DNA from: an uncultured Bacilli bacterium
GTDB lineage: Bacteria > Bacillota_I > Bacilli_A > RF39 > UBA660
Assembly (NCBI GenBank): GCA_944363805.1
Contig: CALVVH010000012.1
Span: forward strand, 1 to 27,890
DNA: 27,890 nt
Direction of reading: 5' to 3'
Shown: positions 16,106-23,466 of the stretch, piece after piece
Layout of the letters: the number at the start of each line of letters is the position of its first letter
Position numbering within the stretch: the stretch's first letter is position 1
Notes under the pieces: generated by a model
Told to the model about the DNA's origin: nothing
Seen by the model: only the letters and a program-made list of their open reading frames with translations
Database searches by the model: none
Position numbers and translations under genes: made by a program

Positions 16106-17857
16106 TTATTTTACCTTTAAAAATTTCAAAACCTTTTTCCACTCATCTTCGTTAAAAAATTCTTTTGCAAATTTTCCTTCATCATATGCTTCAGTTAGTT
16201 CTTTTCTTGCAATTTCTGTTGCTTCATCTTTTAATTCATTTGCCATTTCTATAGTCCATAAATATGAATAGTATCTACGATAATTAAAGCTGCCCCACAT
16301 TCTATCTGTAGTATCAAAAGATTGTTCTAAAAATTGCTTATTCAAATCCCATTCTTTAAATGACTTTTCTATTAACTTTGAAGCATTATAATGTATTGAT
16401 GATCCAGGATTATCTTGTCTCCAACAATAAAATGGATTTTCTATGAAATATACTCTTTGGGCGTAATATAGTGTTTTTAGATGAAATCCCACATCTTGAT
16501 ATGATCCACCAGGTGTTTCGTGATGTCTAATATGATGTTTATTCAAAAAGTCTCTTTTATAAAGACCCGCCCAAGTATGAAGTGCTGTTCTAAATGGTCT
16601 AATATCAATTTGAGGATTTAAAATTTGATTATAAAAGTCAGCTCCATATGTTATAGATTCTCGAACTAATTGTTCATCTTTAGGCATTCCTGAATAATAA
16701 TGATAAATATCACTTTTTATCCAATCTAGGTCATTGGCTTTGGCGATATAGAAAAGTGTTTCATACATTTTTTCATCAATTTTATCATCAGACTCAACTA
16801 AACCAATATATTCTCCTCTTGCAATATCCATACATTCATTAACGGATTGACCATAACCAGATCCTTCTCTACTAATAACTTTTACTCTTTTATCTTTTTT
16901 TTCATATTCTCGAAGTATTTCTAGAGATCCATCATTTGATCCCCCGTCTCCACATAAAACTTCAATTTCATATAACGTTTGGTTTAAAATACTATCTAAA
17001 CATTCTCTTAAATAATCTTTTACATTAAAAACTGGTACTACTATAGAAACCTTGGGTTTAATTCTTTTTTCTAGCTCATTTATATATTCTTGATTTGCTT
17101 CTATTTCTTTTTGAATTTTTTCGCTTTTTATAGATAAATTTTTAATATCTTGATTTGCTTTTTCACATTCCAACTCAAGTTTTTTTATTTTTTCTGTGTC
17201 ATCAGCATATAAATTTTGGAGTCTTATTGGATGAACTAAATCAGTTGGCATCTCACCGATAGGGAATAATTTTTCTAACTCATTAATTTTATCTTTTTTA
17301 CAAAAAAACATTATATTTTGTCTATACCAAAAAGCAATTTTTTCATTATTCCAAAATTTCCAACGTAACGCATCATATGGTACATAGTCATATTTTTCGA
17401 ATTTTCTAATCCAATATGACGGATATTGTTCATTAACATGGTTTGTTCCATCTTGATGTGGTATTGCGGCCGAAAATAAAATTATATCTGATGCTTTTGT
17501 TAAATTTTGCAAATATATTTCAGAATATTCTTCTAATATGTGTTCTGCAACTTCTAAAGAAATAGCCAAGTCATATTTTTTAGACAAATCAATTTTCTTT
17601 GTCAAATCAGCTGCCATAAACTTTTTTTCATCAAATAACAGCCATTCTCTATTTATATAATCACCATCTAAGCCAAGAATATCATTACACCCTAATTTCT
17701 CTACAGAACTTAACCAAGTTCCTGATCCACACCCAAAATCAACAACACTTTTGGGTTTTAGTTTGTTATATACGTACGACATTATTATTTGTGATGCTTC
17801 TAAATCCTTTTGATTTGTTTCATAAAATTTTTTATCATACAATGTGTTTTCTTTCAT
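16106..17857 (-). CDS. Bifunctional methyltransferase-GT2 glycosyltransferase
   Basis: This 583-residue protein joins a class I SAM-dependent methyltransferase to a GT2 transferase. Residues 1-200 have the SAM motif VVDFGCGSGTW (38-48), LGLDGDYI (61-68) for the acidic ribose contact, and SLEVAEHILEEYSE (100-113). A charged heptad-like segment (about 222-267) probably forms a coiled coil. Residues 268-583 are GT2: PKVSIVVPVFNVKDYLRECL, CGDGGSNDGS and ESDD at 355-358. The likely outcome is transfer of a sugar and methylation of it or of a neighbouring residue, perhaps as a length-limiting cap, but this is inference. The start has GAGAGG 8 nt upstream. Confidence 0.82.
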   Translation of the reverse strand: MKENTLYDKKFYETNQKDLEASQIIMSYVYNKLKPKSVVDFGCGSGTWLSSVEKLGCNDILGLDGDYINREWLLFDEKKFMAADLTKKIDLSKKYDLAISLEVAEHILEEYSEIYLQNLTKASDIILFSAAIPHQDGTNHVNEQYPSYWIRKFEKYDYVPYDALRWKFWNNEKIAFWYRQNIMFFCKKDKINELEKLFPIGEMPTDLVHPIRLQNLYADDTEKIKKLELECEKANQDIKNLSIKSEKIQKEIEANQEYINELEKRIKPKVSIVVPVFNVKDYLRECLDSILNQTLYEIEVLCGDGGSNDGSLEILREYEKKDKRVKVISREGSGYGQSVNECMDIARGEYIGLVESDDKIDEKMYETLFYIAKANDLDWIKSDIYHYYSGMPKDEQLVRESITYGADFYNQILNPQIDIRPFRTALHTWAGLYKRDFLNKHHIRHHETPGGSYQDVGFHLKTLYYAQRVYFIENPFYCWRQDNPGSSIHYNASKLIEKSFKEWDLNKQFLEQSFDTTDRMWGSFNYRRYYSYLWTIEMANELKDEATEIARKELTEAYDEGKFAKEFFNEDEWKKVLKFLKVK

Positions 17858-17892
17858 AACTTATTCCTCTCTTCTACTAAACTACATATTTT

Positions 17893-19023
17893 CTATTTCT
17901 TTAAATGCAAAATTTGAAGTATTTTTTTAGGTATCCACAAAACCATCTTTCCTGTTTTATAAGTTCTTGAATTGTAAATTTCTTCTGCAGTATTATTATA
18001 AATGGTTTTATCATAATTTATTAAATTATACAGTATAGAAAAAATATATTTTGGCTTCCCGTTTACTTTTATTTGCTTTACTTCATTATCTGGAAAACAC
18101 ATCGGATCTAATATATTTTTATCTGGTTTGTTTTTTAGTGCTTTGTCTATCAATTTGTTATTAATACAATTTTGCATTTGTAGTAATAATTCTAACATTT
18201 TTAAATCTCCAGATCTAATATATTTTTCAAATAAAGGTCCATATTCATTATTAGCCCTTTGCATTGCAATGTAATGACCAATATAAAGATTCTTATCTGA
18301 AGTATATTTTAATTGATCCATTAAAGAAGCTATTGCATCATAACAAACATCATTTTTCCAAGAATAACCTTCATGCAATCTATAACAATACAATTCTACT
18401 GAAACAACGTAAAACTTTTCAGCTTTTACCATGGCTCTAATAAAAAAGTGAGTATCATCATATACCTTTGTTTCTGCAAATCTAGCATCGCTATTTTGTA
18501 TCATATTTCTATTATAGATATAACTATGAAAATGATAATCATATTGTACATCATCATAATAAAACATTCTTCCTTTTGGAAATCCTACTAAAAATGCTCT
18601 ATGTAAAGACAGCGGTTCAATTTCGCCTTTCAAATTTAAAATACTTCTAAGACCACCACAAACATCTACATTATTTTCTTTTGCAGCATTATACATTTCA
18701 TTTAACGCATTTTTGTCCATGTAATAATCATCAGCATCCAAAAATGTTATAAATTCACCAGTTGATTTTTCAATCCCCATATTTTTTGCCAAACCAATTC
18801 CTGGTTTTTGTTGATGAAAAATCTTTAAATGTTTATCTTTTTTACTATACTCTTCTAATATTTCTAAAGTTTTATCTGTAGAATCACCATATATACATAC
18901 TATTTCTAAATCCTTTAATGTTTGTTTAAATACACTTTCCAAACTTTCTTTGATATATTTTTCACCATTTTTTACTGTCATAATTATAGATATTTTGGGA
19001 TTATCATTTTTCTTGTTTTCCAT
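17893..19023 (-). CDS. GT2 family glycosyltransferase
   Basis: This GT2 enzyme has 376 residues. It shows PKISIIMTVKNGEKYIKESL near the N-terminus, IYGDSTDKTLEIL, GIGLAKNMGIEKSTGEFITF and the metal motif DADD at 96-99. VYDDTHFFIRAMVKAEKFYV, with an acidic pair, matches the catalytic-base region of capsule GT2 enzymes. The C-terminus is basic (KTGKMVLWIPKKILQILHLKK), suggesting contact with the membrane. It stands one base after the flavoprotein gene (stop codon at 19025-19027), so the two are co-transcribed. Donor sugar unknown; if the flavoprotein makes a furanose, this gene is a positional candidate to use it. Confidence 0.83.
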   Translation of the reverse strand: MENKKNDNPKISIIMTVKNGEKYIKESLESVFKQTLKDLEIVCIYGDSTDKTLEILEEYSKKDKHLKIFHQQKPGIGLAKNMGIEKSTGEFITFLDADDYYMDKNALNEMYNAAKENNVDVCGGLRSILNLKGEIEPLSLHRAFLVGFPKGRMFYYDDVQYDYHFHSYIYNRNMIQNSDARFAETKVYDDTHFFIRAMVKAEKFYVVSVELYCYRLHEGYSWKNDVCYDAIASLMDQLKYTSDKNLYIGHYIAMQRANNEYGPLFEKYIRSGDLKMLELLLQMQNCINNKLIDKALKNKPDKNILDPMCFPDNEVKQIKVNGKPKYIFSILYNLINYDKTIYNNTAEEIYNSRTYKTGKMVLWIPKKILQILHLKK

Positions 19024-19024
19024 T

Positions 19025-20359
19025 TTAATTAACTCCTTTATTACTTGTTTTTAAAATATTATCCTTCAAATTTAAACTTTCCCTTAATATTCTATCCATA
19101 TTCCAATATTCAAAATTGCCGAATCTTCCATTTAAATAAATTCCTTCTTTGTTATAAAAATCTCTTATATATTCCATATTTTCTGTATGATCTATATCAT
19201 AAATTACATAGGCATATTGATAATCTGTGATATCAATAAATTCTACATCTTTAGTATCTTTAGCAAAGCCAATTTTTACTAAACCATCAGAAATTTTTTC
19301 TTGTAGTTCTTCTTCAGAAAGAACATCTACTTGATCGTTCTTCCTATAAGTTACTTCAATCATATATGTGGCTTCTTTTTCTGAGTGGTGATATTCAGAT
19401 CCTAAGAAATCCATTTTAGAAATTCGATGAAACAAGACGTCTTTGTCAGGTATCATAAAAGCAAAATTTTCTCCACATAAATCATATGGCAATTTAACAA
19501 AAGCTATTTTAATTGAATTATATCTTAAAGCATCTACGTGCTTTTTCAATTCTTCTGTTGTTTTAGCATAACACTTAGTTAATTCTTGAACTGGAATTGT
19601 AGAAATTAACAAATCCGCTTCATATTTTTTGTTTCCAGCAATTATTTCATACTTATCGCCAATTTTTTTTATGCTTGTAACTTTTGCACCAGTTACGACT
19701 TTACATTTATTTTCGTCTAGACGACGCAAAAATCCATTTGGAACTGCTTCAATACCGCCTTTAGTCGGAAAACTGAAATATAATTGATGCAAATAACCTT
19801 GAATTGTTTCTCCAGCAGCGCTTCTTCTTATTTCTTCTTGAGTAGGTTTAGGAATTCTATCTACCATACTTGTATTCATATATGCTGGATCATATTTCCA
19901 AATTTTTTCATTATAAGGTCTAAGATATGTGTTAGTTATTCCTTCACCAAAAGTCTTTAAGAAAAATTGAATCATATTTGTTGCTTCATAATTTTCATAT
20001 GGATTATGATTAAAAGCATTTATACAATATTCTAAATCCTTTTCTGGTAATTTAGATAAATCGTTTTCAAAAGGATATTGTACTCTAATCCCTTTATACA
20101 AAATTTGATTACTTCTAACTAAATCATTTTTACCTTCATCTAAAACGCTTAACATTAGTTCAAGCATTTCTTTATCTTTGCTAAATAAAATATGTGGTCC
20201 AATGTCGTAAATATATCCATTTTTCTTAACACTTCTACACAAACCACCAGGAGTATTTTCCATTTCTAATAAAGTAATATCATCAAAACCATTTTCATTT
20301 TGTAAAAAATATGCAGTACTAATACCAGATAAGCCTGCACCTAAAATAACTGTTTTCAT
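19025..20359 (-). CDS. FAD-dependent oxidoreductase, UDP-galactopyranose mutase/protoporphyrinogen oxidase-like
   Basis: From the ATG at 20359 the protein has 444 residues. It begins with a Rossmann FAD motif, MKTVILGAGLSGISTAYFL, then LLEMENTPGGLCRSV and YDIGPHILF. The segment LRPYNEKIWKYDPAYMN and the later FPTKGGIEAVPNGFLRRL, together with its place in a glycan cluster, point to the UGM-like branch of the amine-oxidase/HemY superfamily rather than to haem synthesis. A role in interconverting a nucleotide sugar (for example pyranose to furanose) is plausible but not shown; classical Glf sequences look different. A GTG at 20395 in the same frame would add 12 residues before the Rossmann strand and is the alternative start; the long leader hairpin below bears on this choice. 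Confidence 0.7.
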   Translation of the reverse strand: MKTVILGAGLSGISTAYFLQNENGFDDITLLEMENTPGGLCRSVKKNGYIYDIGPHILFSKDKEMLELMLSVLDEGKNDLVRSNQILYKGIRVQYPFENDLSKLPEKDLEYCINAFNHNPYENYEATNMIQFFLKTFGEGITNTYLRPYNEKIWKYDPAYMNTSMVDRIPKPTQEEIRRSAAGETIQGYLHQLYFSFPTKGGIEAVPNGFLRRLDENKCKVVTGAKVTSIKKIGDKYEIIAGNKKYEADLLISTIPVQELTKCYAKTTEELKKHVDALRYNSIKIAFVKLPYDLCGENFAFMIPDKDVLFHRISKMDFLGSEYHHSEKEATYMIEVTYRKNDQVDVLSEEELQEKISDGLVKIGFAKDTKDVEFIDITDYQYAYVIYDIDHTENMEYIRDFYNKEGIYLNGRFGNFEYWNMDRILRESLNLKDNILKTSNKGVN

Positions 20360-20368
20360 ACTTCTGTA

Positions 20369-20401
20369 CTCTAAAATGTTTAGAGTTTTATTCACCTCTT
20401 T
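20369..20401 (-). promoter_or_regulatory. Leader with distant Shine-Dalgarno and hairpin, flavoprotein gene
   Basis: On the minus strand AAAGAGGTG (20401-20393) is followed by 7 nt and then a perfect hairpin: CTCTAAA (20385-20379), loop CAT, TTTAGAG (20375-20369). The ATG at 20359 comes 9 nt later. The ribosome binding site is thus 33 nt from the ATG, or 16 nt if the hairpin is folded out. The alternative is initiation at the GTG that overlaps the Shine-Dalgarno itself (20395-20393). Confidence 0.55.
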
Positions 20402-20419
20402 CTTAACATTACATTTTTT

Positions 20420-20428
20420 ATTTTACCA
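20420..20428 (-). promoter_or_regulatory. Possible promoter of the glycosyltransferase unit
   Basis: TGGTAAAAT (20428-20420) is an extended -10 element on the minus strand, lying between the gmhA terminator and the flavoprotein leader. The -35 position falls in the terminator tail (GTGCTT) and is a poor match. Placement supports it more than sequence quality does. Confidence 0.45.
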
Positions 20429-20438
20429 TACCAAAACT

Positions 20439-20463
20439 AAAAAAGCACTAGTTTTTAGTGCTT
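20439..20463 (-). terminator. Intrinsic terminator after gmhA-like gene
   Basis: AAGCACTA (20463-20456) and TAGTGCTT (20450-20443) form a perfect 8-bp stem with loop AAAAC, followed by a run of Ts to 20439. The gmhA stop codon lies at the base of the loop. This is the strongest terminator in the window and separates the heptose genes from the glycosyltransferase unit. Confidence 0.9.
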
Positions 20464-21063
20464 ATCATTAATATTATTACCAGTTATTTCACCTTTAGTT
20501 AGGTAATTATAAAATATTTTCATCATCATATGATCAAATGTCATATGAAGATCTTCAGCTATTTGCATATCATTTTCATCAACATGCATTTTATAATCAG
20601 CCATTTCTTTTAATTTTCCACCGGAATATCCAGTTATTCCAACTACTTTAGCGCCACATTCTTTGGCATATTCGGCAGCATTTAAAACATTTTTAGAGTT
20701 ACCACTACCAGAGATACCAATAAATAAATCTTTATCAGTTATTTTATTTAATAATGGAAATCTAAATACTTCTTCATAACCAATATCATTAGCAACAGCC
20801 ATCATAGTTGATACATTATCATTTAAACAGTAAAAGTTAAACTTTTTATCAACATATTCACTGATACCTTTGTTGAAGTCATTTTGCATATGGGAAGCAG
20901 TTGATGCACTACCGCCATTACCACAAACATAAATAGTTCCACCATTGTTATAAGTATCTAAGATGATATTCATTGCTTCGTTAATTTCATCTAAATTAAA
21001 TCTTTTAATACATTCAATTTCTCTTTCATAATATTCTTTAATTGCATTTTTAAAATCTACCAT
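20455..21063 (-). CDS. gmhA: GmhA-like sedoheptulose-7-phosphate isomerase (SIS domain)
   Basis: GmhA converts sedoheptulose 7-phosphate to D-glycero-D-manno-heptose 7-phosphate, the first step of nucleotide-heptose synthesis. The 202-residue protein is a single SIS domain: YVCGNGGSASTASHMQNDF (45-63), GISGSGNSKN (116-125) and DMQIAEDLHMTFDHMMM (165-181). By position, H58, D62, E170 and H178 correspond to the metal/catalytic residues of E. coli GmhA (H61, E65, Q172, H180), so two are substituted. Context strongly supports heptose synthesis: the gene follows the HddC-GmhB fusion, whose last codons contain its AGGAG ribosome binding site. Another SIS sugar-phosphate isomerase activity cannot be excluded. 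Confidence 0.82.
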   Translation of the reverse strand: MVDFKNAIKEYYEREIECIKRFNLDEINEAMNIILDTYNNGGTIYVCGNGGSASTASHMQNDFNKGISEYVDKKFNFYCLNDNVSTMMAVANDIGYEEVFRFPLLNKITDKDLFIGISGSGNSKNVLNAAEYAKECGAKVVGITGYSGGKLKEMADYKMHVDENDMQIAEDLHMTFDHMMMKIFYNYLTKGEITGNNINDKH

Positions 21064-21066
21064 AAA

Positions 21067-22386
21067 TTATCTCCTTCTTTCTTCACTTTTTATAATCATT
21101 TTTACTGCCGAAAGTAAATCTTCAGCTACTTCATCAGGTTGAACCTCATATTTATTATCAAGTCCTGCTTGACCAGTTTTTACTAAAATACTTTTCATAT
21201 TAGCATTCTCTGCCATTTTAATGTCTAGTGTTGAATCTCCGATGACAATTGATTCACTCAAATCGATGTTGTAATCTTCTGCTGCTTTTAAAAGCATGCC
21301 AATTTTAGGTTTGCGACATTCACAATCAAATTTTAACTCCGGCACTTCACCAGGAAATCCTTTATCCTTATGATGGGGACAGAAATATAAGCCATCGATA
21401 TATGCGCCATCTCTACCAAGTAAAGTTTCCATTCTTTTATGAATTTCGTCTAGCTCAGCAAATGTACATTCTCCCCTGGCGATTACCGGTTGATTAGTTA
21501 CAACTATACATAAGTATTCAGATGAATTAATCATCTTGATTGCTTCACTAGCACCATCAATTAATTCAAATTCATCCTTATTTACTAAAAATGGTATATG
21601 AACATTGATTGTGCCATCTCTATCTAAAAATATAGCTTTTTGTTTATGACTTAAATTACGGTGTTCACATAAACCATTAGCATAATCATCATTAACACTA
21701 TAATATCTTTCTGGTGTTCCCATATCCTTAACATATTCTGTTGAGTGATATGAGTACACTTTATCATCAGAAGTAATCATCTTAGCAATGACATCTTTTT
21801 CTAAGCCACACTTTTTAGGTTCTGATACATAATCAAATACTCTTGGAGAAAACATATAAATTCCTGAATTAACCAAGTTTTTATAGTCATAATCACGATT
21901 ATTTTCTTTAGAATCAAAACCCGTTACTTTACCAGTATCATCAACAACTACTAAATCGCTATCGAAAGGATGCGAATTAGGATGCGTAAGTAATGTGGCA
22001 TCAGATGAATGTTTATGATGGTATTCGGCCATTTTATTAAAATCGACGCTTAAGAAAACATCGCCAAAGATTAGAATAAAATCTTCATCAATCTTATCTT
22101 TTAAATAATATAGTGATCCAGCTGTACCAAGTGGCTTATTAGGATCCTCTTCATAATAACTTATTTTTATTCCTAATGAACTACCATCTTTAAAATAATC
22201 TCTTATTTTTTCCCCTAGATGACCAGTTACAATTATTACTTCATCGACACCAGACTTTTTTAAGCATTCGATTTGATGTTCTAATATTGTTTTTCCGCCG
22301 ACAGTAAGCATTGGTTTCGGAATCTCATCGTTAGTAATTGATGCGATTCTTGTTCCTTTCCCGCCAGCCATTATTACTGCTTTCAT
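21067..22386 (-). CDS. Bifunctional HddC-GmhB type: heptose-1-P nucleotidyltransferase plus heptose-1,7-bisP 7-phosphatase
   Basis: This 439-residue fusion holds two steps of GDP-heptose synthesis. Residues 1-240 are a sugar nucleotidyltransferase with MAGGKGTR (6-13), KPMLTVGGKTILEHQIE, and IFGDVFLSVD (106-115) holding the metal Asp. Residues 246-435 are a HAD phosphatase of the GmhB kind: FLDRDGTIN (253-261), VVTNQPVIARG, a zinc cluster made by C336, H338, C355 and C357 (CPHH and CEC), and VIGDSTLDIK (381-390). The HddC assignment (GTP, alpha-heptose-1-P) rests on the accompanying HddA-type kinase; an ADP-forming HldE system would look different. Separate hddC and gmhB genes are the form known in Aneurinibacillus S-layer glycan synthesis. 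In-frame stop codons just upstream fix the ATG at 22386. Confidence 0.85.
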   Translation of the reverse strand: MKAVIMAGGKGTRIASITNDEIPKPMLTVGGKTILEHQIECLKKSGVDEVIIVTGHLGEKIRDYFKDGSSLGIKISYYEEDPNKPLGTAGSLYYLKDKIDEDFILIFGDVFLSVDFNKMAEYHHKHSSDATLLTHPNSHPFDSDLVVVDDTGKVTGFDSKENNRDYDYKNLVNSGIYMFSPRVFDYVSEPKKCGLEKDVIAKMITSDDKVYSYHSTEYVKDMGTPERYYSVNDDYANGLCEHRNLSHKQKAIFLDRDGTINVHIPFLVNKDEFELIDGASEAIKMINSSEYLCIVVTNQPVIARGECTFAELDEIHKRMETLLGRDGAYIDGLYFCPHHKDKGFPGEVPELKFDCECRKPKIGMLLKAAEDYNIDLSESIVIGDSTLDIKMAENANMKSILVKTGQAGLDNKYEVQPDEVAEDLLSAVKMIIKSEERRR

Positions 22387-22395
22387 TTATTTTAT

Positions 22396-22424
22396 TTAAT
22401 CTTAAAGATTAACTACCCTCCTTT
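22396..22424 (-). promoter_or_regulatory. Leader with distant Shine-Dalgarno and perfect hairpin, hddC-gmhB gene
   Basis: On the minus strand AAAGGAGGG (22424-22416) is followed by TAG and then the perfect palindrome TTAATCTTTAAGATTAA (22412-22396). The ATG at 22386 follows 9 nt after. The Shine-Dalgarno is 29 nt from the start codon, or 12 nt if the hairpin is excluded. No ribosome binding site is closer, and a TAA immediately precedes the ATG in frame. The palindrome could also be a repressor operator at about +12 to +28 of the transcript. Confidence 0.65.
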
Positions 22425-22429
22425 ATATA

Positions 22430-22458
22430 AGTATAACAAATAATATTAATTTTGGCTA
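22430..22458 (-). promoter_or_regulatory. Promoter of hddC-gmhB/gmhA unit
   Basis: On the minus strand TAGCCA (22458-22453, four of six to consensus) is 17 bp from TATACT (22435-22430). The -10 is extended by TGT (TGTTATACT). The predicted start near 22423 coincides with the Shine-Dalgarno. The element lies directly after the terminator of the preceding unit. Confidence 0.65.
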
Positions 22459-22474
22459 CATTAATTAAGCAACG

Positions 22475-22499
22475 AAAAAAGCAGCATAATAATGCCACT
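22475..22499 (-). terminator. Intrinsic terminator after the epimerase gene
   Basis: AGTGGCAT (22499-22492), loop TATT and ATGCTGCT (22487-22480) form an 8-bp stem with two G-U pairs, followed by a T run to 22475. It ends the tagO-exporter-hddA-epimerase unit. Confidence 0.8.
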
Positions 22500-22504
22500 T
22501 TATA

Positions 22505-23452
22505 TTAGTTATTATCTTTAATATATTTTACTGTTTCGCGAACTGATTCATCAGATGTATGTTGGGCTGTCCAACCAGCATTATGAATCTTAGTTAAATC
22601 ATATTGGAATTTAGGAACATCGCCTTTCCAACCACCTTTACCACCAGTATAGTTGTATTTTACATTTTCATATCCTAAAACTTCACAAACTATATCAGCG
22701 ATTGCTGTTACACTTGTAGCTGTTTCTACACCAGCATTATAGATTTCTACTCCTGGTTTCATTTCCATATCTAAAGTGAATTTAACAATAGCATCTACTA
22801 AATCTAGAACATATAAGTAAGGTTTAGTTTGATGACCATCTCCTAAAATTTCTAGTTCATTAGGATTCTTTTGTAATTTACGAACAAAGTCATAAATAAC
22901 GCCATGAGTTAGATTTGGGCCAATTACATTTGGAAATCTAAATACAACAGTACTTAAATCATTCATGAATGTATAAGAAGAAATAAATCCTTCACTAGCA
23001 TATTTGGCTCCACCATAATATGATATTGGTCTTAAATCTCCAAGAGTTTCCGTAAGTAATTCTTGTTTATCACCATAAATTGCAGAAGTTGATGCAAAGA
23101 ATAGATTTTTAATGCCATTTCTACGTATAAGTTCAAGAGTACTATAAGTAGTCATAAATGTATCATTAAAATCAACACTTGGCTTTCTTCCACCCTTTTG
23201 AATATCAGAATTAGCTGCTAAATGATAAACTATATCGATTTTTTCATCTTTAAGTGCTTCACAAAAATTATCAGTTTCTTCAATATTTAATTTGTAAAAT
23301 TTGTAATTAGGATTGCCTTCAAAACAATCGACATTTTCTTGATGGCCTAAAGTAAAGTTATCAACACAAACAACTTCAAGTCCTCTATTTAATAATTCTC
23401 TAACTAAATGAGTTCCAATGAACCCAGCTCCACCTGTTACTAATGCTTTCAT
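22505..23452 (-). CDS. NAD-dependent epimerase/dehydratase (extended SDR)
   Basis: This 315-residue nucleotide-sugar SDR enzyme has the NAD motif GGAGFIG (7-13), YHLAANSDI (76-84), FASTSAIYG (119-127) with the catalytic Ser, and YGGAK (146-150) with the Tyr/Lys pair. FRFPNVIGPNLTHGVIYDFV and LGDGHQTKPYLYVLDLVDAI are typical of GalE/WcaG-like epimerases. It lies between hddA and hddC-gmhB, so its substrate is probably a GDP- or phospho-heptose, or another sugar of the same repeat unit. C4-epimerase activity is possible, but the sequence does not decide between epimerase and dehydratase. Its AAGGAG ribosome binding site lies 7-8 nt before the ATG, and only 14 nt separate it from hddA. Confidence 0.82.
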   Translation of the reverse strand: MKALVTGGAGFIGTHLVRELLNRGLEVVCVDNFTLGHQENVDCFEGNPNYKFYKLNIEETDNFCEALKDEKIDIVYHLAANSDIQKGGRKPSVDFNDTFMTTYSTLELIRRNGIKNLFFASTSAIYGDKQELLTETLGDLRPISYYGGAKYASEGFISSYTFMNDLSTVVFRFPNVIGPNLTHGVIYDFVRKLQKNPNELEILGDGHQTKPYLYVLDLVDAIVKFTLDMEMKPGVEIYNAGVETATSVTAIADIVCEVLGYENVKYNYTGGKGGWKGDVPKFQYDLTKIHNAGWTAQHTSDESVRETVKYIKDNN

Positions 23453-23466
23453 TTAATCACTCCTTC

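Noticed and set aside
21067..22386. HldE-type ADP-heptose synthesis
   Set aside because: There is no ribokinase-like domain; the GHMP kinase and HddC-like transferase fit the GDP route.
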